From: Thermoanaerobaculia bacterium
GTDB lineage: Bacteria > Acidobacteriota > Thermoanaerobaculia > Multivoradales > UBA5704
Assembly: GCA_030150965.1 (NCBI GenBank)
Contig: JASLEW010000987.1
Location: forward strand, 1 to 5,713
Length of the DNA stretch: 5,713 bases
Direction of reading: 5' to 3'
Below, piece by piece: positions 1-4,730 of the stretch (its first letter is position 1; the number at the start of each line of letters is the position of its first letter). Below the pieces are notes generated by a model. It made no database searches. It saw only the letters and a program-made list of their open reading frames with translations, and was not told the origin of the DNA. Made by a program: the position numbers and the translations under genes.

Positions 1-17
1 CGGCGGGCTCCCGGACC

Positions 18-47
18 ATGGCCCGGCATGGCCTGGCACGGCCCGGC
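18..47. repeat. Three tandem 10-bp GC-rich units upstream of the kinase promoter
   Basis: Bases 18-27, 28-37 and 38-47 read ATGGCCCGGC, ATGGCCTGGC and ACGGCCCGGC, so they are three back-to-back near-identical decamers with one change each in the second and third. They end 14 bp before the -35 hexamer at 62-67. A 10-bp period is about one helical turn, so they could present the same face of DNA to a regulator. They could equally be slipped-strand low-complexity sequence, or the tail of an upstream reading frame: the frame starting at base 3 is open until a TGA at 63-65. The repetition is visible; any role is inference. Confidence 0.5.
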
Positions 48-61
48 GGCCGGCGGGCGCA

Positions 62-90
62 TTGACACTCCGCCGGTGGTTCCGTAGCCT
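62..90 (+). promoter_or_regulatory. Sigma70-like promoter for the kinase gene
   Basis: A perfect TTGACA hexamer at 62-67 is followed by a 17-bp spacer (68-84) and TAGCCT at 85-90, which keeps the three most conserved -10 bases (T1, A2, T6). The -35 box lies at a local drop in GC content after a run of almost pure G and C. Transcription would start near base 97. This falls downstream of the GTG at 91 and gives a leader of about 27 nt before the ATG at 124. The -10 box also contains the in-frame stop TAG (85-87) that bounds the kinase reading frame upstream. Confidence 0.45.
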
Positions 91-123
91 GTGGGCGAGC
101 CCAGTGCCAGCGAGCGTTTCCTG

Positions 124-2961
124 ATGTCCGCCAACCCGCAACGGCGTATCGAAGGCAAGTACGAGATCCTGCACAAGATCCGTGAAGGCGGCATGGGCGC
201 CATCTACCTGGTGCGCCACCGCCTGCTGGACGAGGTGCGGGTGGTCAAGCTGATGCGGCCGCAGCTGGTGGACGACGCCGAGTTCAAGGCGCGGTTCATC
301 CGCGAGGCGCGGCTCGCCATCAAGCTGCGCCACCCCAACATCGCCCACCTCTACGATTTCACCCTGGACGACGACGACACGGCGTTCATCGTCATGGAGT
401 ACATCGCCGGCAAGACGCTCGAGGAGCTGCTCGCCGCCGCCGGGCCGCCGCCGCTCGGCCTGGCGCTGGAGATCGCGCAGCAGTCGCTGCGCGCCCTCGG
501 CTACCTGCACGGCAAGGGGTTCGTCCACCGCGACATCTCGCCCGACAACCTGATGCTGTGCGAGGACGCCGACGGCAACCCGCAGGTCAAGCTGATCGAC
601 CTCGGCATCGCCAAGGTGATGGAGGGGGCGGAGGCGCAGCTGACGCGCACCGGCACCTTCCTCGGCAAGCTCCGCTACGCCTCGCCCGAGCAGTTCGGCG
701 CCGCCGGCACGACGGCGACCGATGCGCGCTGCGACCTCTACTCCTTCGGCGTCGTGCTCTACGAGCTGCTCACCGGCGTCTACCCGATCAGCGGCAGCGA
801 CGCCTCGTCGCTCATCGCCGGGCACCTGTTCCGGCCGCCGCTGCCGTTCGCCGAGACCGACCGGCAGGGGCGGCTGCCGGAGGAGCTGCGCGCCGTGGTG
901 CTCAAGGCGCTGGCCAAGAACCCCGACGAGCGCTACGCCTCGGCAAGGGAGCTGGCGCAGACGCTGGCCGGCTTCCGCCGGCCCGACGATCTCGCCGGCA
1001 ACGACTGGAAGCGTCTGCTGGCGCCCGACCTCGACGCCACCGGCGCGCTGCCGGCGGCGCGCTCCAGCAGCACCCAGCACCGCCTCGACCAGCACTTCGG
1101 GCCGCACACCACGCCGGTGCAGTCGCTGCAGCTGGCGGTGCACGACGCGCGCGGGCTCGCCGGCCTGCCCACCAAGGCCGGCGAGGCGACCACCGTCGCG
1201 CCCGAGCTGGCCCTGCGCCCCGCGCGGCCGGGACGGAGGGAGGAGGAGGCGAGCGGCGGGGAGGCGGCGGCGCAGGTCCTCGGGGCGACGCCGGGCGCGC
1301 CGGCAGCGGCGGCGGAGCGGGAGGCGGCGGCACCGGCACGCCAGCAGGGGGCCGGCGCCGAGCCGGCAGCGCCGAGACCCGCGGTGCAGGACGCGAAGCA
1401 GGCCGGACCGGCGGCGTTGCGGCCGGTCGAGGCTGCGCCGGAGGTGCCGGCACCGGCGGCAGCGGCGCCGCCGGCCCCCAAGGCGGGCGCGGCAGGGCCC
1501 GCCGCTCGGCAGGCGAAGGCGCCCGAATCCTCGGCGGAGGCGGGCGCGGCAGCGCCTGCCGCCCGGCAGGCGGAGGCGCCCGAACCCAGGGCGGGGGTGG
1601 GCGCGGCAGGGCCTGCCGTCCGCGAGGCGGAGCTGCCCGAACCCAGGGCGGAGGCGGGCGAGGCAGGGCCCGCCGCTCGGCAGGCGGAGCCGCCCGAATC
1701 CACGGCGGAGGCGGGCGCGGCGGGAGGCTTGCGGGCCGGGGAGGTGGCGGCGGAGGCCGGCGCGCTGTCCGCGGACGACGACCGCGCCGCACGCGAGGCG
1801 CGGGAGGTGGCGGCCTGGGAGATGGCGGCGCGCGACGCGGCGGCGCTGGAGGAGGCGGCGCGGGCGGATGCGGCGCGGGAGCTGGCCGCCGAGGAGCTGG
1901 AGCGGCGGGTGGCCGGGCTGCTGGCCGAGATCGACGAGCTGGCGGCGGGCGACAAATGTCGCGTGGCGAGCCGCATGCTGCGCCGGGCGGAGAGCCTGGC
2001 CCCCGACGCTCCCGGCGTGCGGGAGCGGCGCGAGCGGATGCAGGAGCGGTCGCGCGGCCAGGCGGCGGAGCGCCGGCGCACGGCGCGGATCGAGCGCCGG
2101 GCGCTGGAGGTCGGGCATCACCTGGAGCGCGGCGACCTCGACCGCGGCGGCGAGCTGCTGGCCGCGGCGGTCGCCGAGCTGGGCGAGGCGGAGGCATGGG
2201 ACCCGCTCCGCCAGCGCCTCGACGCGCTGCGCGCCGAGACCCGCCTGGCCCGGGTCGGAGCGCTGGTGATGGAGGCGCGCCAGCTGGCGGCCAAGGGGGA
2301 GCTCGCCGCGGCGCACGAGCGGGTCGAGGAGGCCCGCGCGCTGGAGCCGGAGAACCCCGCGGTGCAGGCGCTGGCGGTCGAGATCGAGACCGCCGCCGCG
2401 CAGCAGGGGCGGGAGCGCCGGCGCGCCGAGCGGCTGGCGCAGACCGTGGCCGAGGTGAGCGCCCACCTCGACCGCCGCGAGCTGGAGCGGGCCTCCCGGC
2501 TGCTCGACGAGGCGGTGGTGCGCTTCGGAGCGTCGCCGCCGCTGCGCGAGCAGTGGCAGCGGCTGGAGGAGGCCCGCCGCCAGGCCCAGGCCGGCCAGGT
2601 CGAGTCGCTGCTCGCGCGGGCGCGGCAGCTGGCGGCGGCGGGCGACCTGGAGGCGGCCCGCGGTGCGGCGGCCCAGGCGCGCGAGCTGGCGGCGCGGCTG
2701 CCCGAGCTGCGCGACGCCGCCGCCGGCCTGGAGGTTGAGCTGAAGCGCCAGGCGGCCGACCGGCGCCGCGCCGAGGAGCTGCTGCGCGACGCCCGGCTGC
2801 TGCTCAAGGTGGAGGACTTCGCCGACGCGGCGCGCAAGCTCGGCAAGGCGCTGGAGCTGGTGCCCGACCTCGCCGGCGCCCGTCCGCTGCTGGAGGAGGC
2901 CCGCCGCCGGGCCGCGGCGCGGCCCGGCCGGCCCCCCGGCCCCGCCGGGCCGGCGGACTGA
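124..2961 (+). CDS. Cytosolic Ser/Thr protein kinase with repeat linker and TPR-like C-terminal array
   Basis: Eukaryotic-type (Hanks) Ser/Thr kinase that transfers ATP phosphate to target proteins. Numbering is from Met at 124 (945 aa). The kinase domain spans about 12-285. Visible elements are the Gly-rich loop IREGGMGAIYLV (19-30), Lys42, C-helix Glu61, HRD with catalytic Asp137, Asn142, DLG with Asp159, SPE (187-189), helix-F Asp204 and Arg270. The catalytic-loop Lys is Ser139, and the usual Gly-Thr before SPE is Gly181-Lys182. Activation-segment Thr174, 176 and 178 are candidate phosphosites. A Ser/Thr patch (313-332) leads into an Ala/Pro/Glu linker (about 361-549) with four 19-residue repeats (455-530). 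A charged helix (about 552-599) and six TPR-like units (595-927) follow, probably for protein binding. There is no membrane segment, unlike PknB-type receptor kinases, so it should be cytosolic. A GTG at 91 would add 11 residues, but the promoter places the transcript start downstream of it. Ribosome-binding signals are weak for both starts (GAG at 112-114 before the ATG). Substrates are unknown. Confidence 0.95.
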   Translation: MSANPQRRIEGKYEILHKIREGGMGAIYLVRHRLLDEVRVVKLMRPQLVDDAEFKARFIREARLAIKLRHPNIAHLYDFTLDDDDTAFIVMEYIAGKTLEELLAAAGPPPLGLALEIAQQSLRALGYLHGKGFVHRDISPDNLMLCEDADGNPQVKLIDLGIAKVMEGAEAQLTRTGTFLGKLRYASPEQFGAAGTTATDARCDLYSFGVVLYELLTGVYPISGSDASSLIAGHLFRPPLPFAETDRQGRLPEELRAVVLKALAKNPDERYASARELAQTLAGFRRPDDLAGNDWKRLLAPDLDATGALPAARSSSTQHRLDQHFGPHTTPVQSLQLAVHDARGLAGLPTKAGEATTVAPELALRPARPGRREEEASGGEAAAQVLGATPGAPAAAAEREAAAPARQQGAGAEPAAPRPAVQDAKQAGPAALRPVEAAPEVPAPAAAAPPAPKAGAAGPAARQAKAPESSAEAGAAAPAARQAEAPEPRAGVGAAGPAVREAELPEPRAEAGEAGPAARQAEPPESTAEAGAAGGLRAGEVAAEAGALSADDDRAAREAREVAAWEMAARDAAALEEAARADAARELAAEELERRVAGLLAEIDELAAGDKCRVASRMLRRAESLAPDAPGVRERRERMQERSRGQAAERRRTARIERRALEVGHHLERGDLDRGGELLAAAVAELGEAEAWDPLRQRLDALRAETRLARVGALVMEARQLAAKGELAAAHERVEEARALEPENPAVQALAVEIETAAAQQGRERRRAERLAQTVAEVSAHLDRRELERASRLLDEAVVRFGASPPLREQWQRLEEARRQAQAGQVESLLARARQLAAAGDLEAARGAAAQARELAARLPELRDAAAGLEVELKRQAADRRRAEELLRDARLLLKVEDFADAARKLGKALELVPDLAGARPLLEEARRRAAARPGRPPGPAGPAD
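1486..1713 (+). repeat. Four 57-bp tandem repeats inside the kinase linker
   Basis: Units lie at 1486-1542, 1543-1599, 1600-1656 and 1657-1713. Each encodes 19 residues on the pattern GAAGPAARQAxAPExxAEA. Units 1 and 4 match at 53 of 57 bases. Units 2 and 3 share their own signature (GPA written with CCT, and PEPR in place of PES), giving an A-B-B-A order. The 57-bp length keeps the reading frame, so copy number could change without breaking the kinase. The segment is probably a disordered spacer between the catalytic and helical domains. Confidence 0.9.
1897..2910 (+). repeat. 345-bp (115-residue) super-repeat in the kinase C-terminal half
   Basis: A basic RRR connector is encoded at 2071-2079, 2416-2424 and 2761-2769, exactly 345 bp apart. 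The proteins of 2071-2415 and 2416-2760 align without gaps over 115 residues, for example HHLERGDL against AHLDRREL, and EARQLAAKGELAAA against RARQLAAAGDLEAA. The stretch 1897-2070 aligns without gaps to the second half of a unit (ESLAPDAP against RALEPENP). The stretch from 2761 resembles the first half, with about three residues missing. Each super-unit holds two TPR-like helix pairs and a long connector helix. Confidence 0.8.
2936..2953. repeat. GC-only inverted repeat at the convergent gene junction
   Basis: CCGGCCC (2936-2942) and GGGCCGG (2947-2953) form a perfect 7-bp stem with a 4-base loop, inside the last codons of the kinase gene. Neither strand has a T-run after the stem, so it is not a classical intrinsic terminator. 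It could pause polymerase or stabilise transcript 3' ends at this tail-to-tail junction. In sequence this GC-rich, such stems also occur by chance. Confidence 0.3.
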
Positions 2962-2965
2962 AGCA

Positions 2966-3868
2966 CTAAATGGTCCGGGCCACCCGCCGCCGCCCGCGGC
3001 GCTGGCGCCAGGCGCCCAGGGCCAGGGTGGCGAAGAAGAGGAGGCTGGCCGCCAGCACCACCGCGCCGCCGGTCGGCACCTGGAGGCGCGCCGAGATGCC
3101 GAGGCCGCCGGCCCCGGCCAGGAAGGCCACCAGGACGCTCAGCCAGAGGTAGCCGCGGGTGCCGCGCGCCAGGTTGCGCGCCGCCGCCGCCGGCACCACC
3201 ACCAGCGCCTCGACCAGGAGGGCGCCGATCACCTTGAGGCCGACCACGATGGCGGTGGTCAGGAGCACCGCGAACAGGTACTCGGCATAGGCGGAGTCGA
3301 CGCCCGCCACCTCGGCGAGCGGCGGGCTCAGGCTGTCGAGCAGCAGGCCGTTGTACTCGCGCCCCAGGAGCAGCGCCACCCACAGGCCCGCCGCGGCGAG
3401 CAGGACCAGGTCGCCGTCGGTGACGGTCAGCAGGCTGCCGAACATCACCGACTCGACCTGGTGGATGTTGAAGCGGCGGGTGACCGCGACCAGCAGGCAG
3501 ATGCCGAGCCCCAGGGTGAGCGCCAGGAAGACGCCGATCAGGGTGTCGGCCGGCAGGGCCGAGCGCCGCTTGACGTAGACCATGCCCAGCGCCGACAGCA
3601 GGCAGAAGCCGAAGATCCCGCCGTAGGGCGCGTTGAGCGGCTCGCCGAGCAGCAGGCCGACCGCCAGGCCGGTGAGCGCCGCCTGCCCGAGGGCGGCGCT
3701 GAAGAACGCCATGCGCCGCGCCACCACCAGGTGGGAGAGGCCGCCGAGCAGCGGCGCCAGCACCAGCACCGCCAGGAACCCGCGCACCAGGAAGGGGTAA
3801 CGGAAGTCGGCCGGCAGCCAGCCGGCCCGCGCCAGCTCCGCCACCCAGGCGTAGAAGCACCCGCTCAT
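2966..3868 (-). CDS. Metal-type ABC transporter permease (ZnuB/MntB-like)
   Basis: Inner-membrane subunit of a cluster A-I (zinc/manganese type) importer, 300 aa, close to the usual length. About eight hydrophobic segments are visible, roughly at residues 25-48, 55-74, 82-98, 108-129, 152-168, 196-230, 240-260 and 266-286. Family landmarks are GGLSHLVVARRMAFF (42-56), DTLIGVFLALTLGLG (108-122), FGSLLTVTDGDL (143-154), KVIGALLVEALVVVPAAAAR (212-231) and PTGGAVVLAASLLFF (265-279). In the ALxHA motif near residue 60 the common His is Gln62. The C-terminus is a basic tail (289-298). The gene is last in the operon. Its ATG overlaps the stop of a 22-codon ORF that duplicates its own first 16 codons, and Cys4 here is Arg in that copy. 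It ends 4 bp from the opposing kinase stop. Transport of a divalent metal is inferred from the family; the metal is not determined. Confidence 0.95.
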   Translation of the reverse strand: MSGCFYAWVAELARAGWLPADFRYPFLVRGFLAVLVLAPLLGGLSHLVVARRMAFFSAALGQAALTGLAVGLLLGEPLNAPYGGIFGFCLLSALGMVYVKRRSALPADTLIGVFLALTLGLGICLLVAVTRRFNIHQVESVMFGSLLTVTDGDLVLLAAAGLWVALLLGREYNGLLLDSLSPPLAEVAGVDSAYAEYLFAVLLTTAIVVGLKVIGALLVEALVVVPAAAARNLARGTRGYLWLSVLVAFLAGAGGLGISARLQVPTGGAVVLAASLLFFATLALGAWRQRRGRRRVARTI

Positions 3869-3951
3869 CCGGCGGTCCCGCCCAGACCGGCCCGCGCCAG
3901 CTCCGCCACCCAGGCGTAGAAGCGCCCGCTCATCCGGCCGCCCCGCCCGGG
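3822..3951. repeat. 65-bp tandem duplication at the ATPase-permease junction
   Basis: Copy 3822-3886 and copy 3887-3951 match at 60 of 65 bases, and the first 52 bases differ at only one position (3859 A against 3924 G). On the reverse strand each copy carries the tail of the ATPase gene, a TGA/ATG overlap, and the first 16 permease codons. The period of 65 is not a multiple of three, so the upstream copy cannot simply extend the permease. The four other mismatches cluster in the ATPase-tail part. The near identity suggests a recent event or a conserved one under selection. Confidence 0.96.
3865..3933 (-). CDS. 22-codon ORF duplicating the permease N-terminus
   Basis: This ORF encodes MSGRFYAWVAELARAG followed by LGGTAG and a TGA. 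The first 16 residues match the permease N-terminus except Arg4 for Cys4. The last six come from the duplicated ATPase tail read through to the next stop. Its ATG overlaps the ATPase TGA (3930-3932), and its own TGA (3865-3867) overlaps the permease ATG (3866-3868), each as ATGA. It may be translated simply because it sits where the ancestral permease start was. It could pass ribosomes on to the permease by termination-reinitiation. A function for the peptide itself is unlikely: it is short, not strongly hydrophobic, and a by-product of the duplication. Confidence 0.4.
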   Translation of the reverse strand: MSGRFYAWVAELARAGLGGTAG

Positions 3952-4730
3952 CCGGTCATCCCTGCCAGCCGGTTGGGCTCGTCCGGGCCCTCCGGCCGGG
4001 TCCCGTCGCCCGCGCCCGGGTCCGCGCAGGCGGCGAGGACGCCGCCGCCGCTGCCCGCCAGCACCGCGGCCGGCGGCCCGTCGGCGCGCACGGTGCGCGC
4101 CAGGACCGTCACCCGGTCGGCCAGGCGCCGCGCCTGCGCGAGGTCGTGCGACACCATGAGGACGGTCACCCCGGCGCCGCGGCAGAGCTCGCCGAGGAGC
4201 CGCTCCAGCCGCCCCGACGCGTCCTGGTCGAGGCCGCTCGCCGGCTCGTCGAGCAGCAGCAGCTCGGGCTCGGGGTCGAGGGCGTGCGCCAGGAGCACCC
4301 GCCGCAGCTCGCCGCCGGAGAGCACGGCGAGCGGCTTGGCCGCGGCGCCCGCGAGGCCGACGCGGTCGAGGAGCGCGGCGATGCGCCGGCGCGCCGCGCC
4401 GCCCACCCCCAGGCACACCGGGCGGCGCTGGCGGGTGAGGGCGAGGAAATCGGCCACCGTCACCGGCAGCGTCCGGTCGACGGTGAAGCTCTGCGGCACC
4501 AGGCCGATGCGGCCGCTGCCGCGCCAGTGGGCCAGGATGCTGCCGGTGAAGGCGGTCTGGCCGAGGATGGCGGCGAGCAGGGTGCTCTTGCCGGCGCCGT
4601 TGGGACCGGCGACGACGTGCAGGGTGCCGGGGGCGACCGTCAGGCTCACCCGGTCGAGCAGGGTCTCGCCGGCGCGCCGCACGGTCACGCCGTGCAGCTC
4701 GAGGAGCGGCGGGCCGGCGGCGGCGCTCAT
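3930..4730 (-). CDS. Metal-type ABC transporter ATP-binding protein (ZnuC-like)
   Basis: Cytoplasmic ATPase that powers the importer by ATP-driven dimerisation against the permease, 266 aa. All nucleotide-binding motifs are intact: Walker A GPNGAGKST (42-50), Q-loop Gln80, signature LSGGE (137-141), Walker B LLLLDEP (157-163) with catalytic Glu162, D-loop SGLD (165-168) and switch His195 in VSHDL. The stretch before the signature matches the short helical subdomain of ZnuC/MntA-like proteins. After about residue 228 the protein ends in a Gly/Pro/Asp-rich tail with no His-rich metal-binding stretch. The ATG at 4730 overlaps the binding-protein stop (ATGA). The gene's own stop overlaps the start of the 22-codon ORF in the same way, so coupled translation is likely. 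No strong ribosome-binding site is seen; a GGTGA about 10 nt upstream is weak. Metal specificity cannot be read from this subunit. Confidence 0.97.
   Translation of the reverse strand: MSAAAGPPLLELHGVTVRRAGETLLDRVSLTVAPGTLHVVAGPNGAGKSTLLAAILGQTAFTGSILAHWRGSGRIGLVPQSFTVDRTLPVTVADFLALTRQRRPVCLGVGGAARRRIAALLDRVGLAGAAAKPLAVLSGGELRRVLLAHALDPEPELLLLDEPASGLDQDASGRLERLLGELCRGAGVTVLMVSHDLAQARRLADRVTVLARTVRADGPPAAVLAGSGGGVLAACADPGAGDGTRPEGPDEPNRLAGMTGPGGAAG

Noticed and set aside
3..65. Possible C-terminal tail or 15-codon ORF ending at the TGA at 63-65
   Set aside because: All three forward frames are open in much of this short stretch, so the open frame alone says little. There is no family signal in the visible residues.
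1486..1713. Tandem repeats as a CRISPR array
   Set aside because: Units are contiguous without unique spacers, are in frame and encode a periodic peptide, so this is a coding minisatellite.
902..2197. Long reverse-strand open frames across the kinase linker (902-2197 and 933-2081)
   Set aside because: They are opposite the Ala/Pro-rich repeat linker, are themselves Pro/Arg- or Ser/Ala-rich low complexity, and show no domain. GC-rich DNA with few stop codons produces such shadows.
558..2738. Long forward open frames overlapping the kinase (558-2738 and 722-2269)
   Set aside because: They are out-of-frame readings of a gene whose own frame carries a full set of kinase motifs. Their products are Gly/Arg/Ala-rich with no recognisable family.
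2936..2953. GC stem as an intrinsic terminator
   Set aside because: No T-run follows on either strand and the stem lies within kinase codons, so it is listed only as an inverted repeat.
2118..3860. 580-codon reverse frame spanning the permease and the kinase C-terminus
   Set aside because: It is a shifted reading of the permease gene that then runs antisense through the kinase. The permease frame itself has the conserved membrane and family motifs.
3865..4416. 183-codon reverse frame ending in the mini-ORF
   Set aside because: Its upstream part is an out-of-frame Arg/Ala-rich reading of the ATPase gene. Only the last 22 codons, starting at the ATG at 3933, are a plausible unit.
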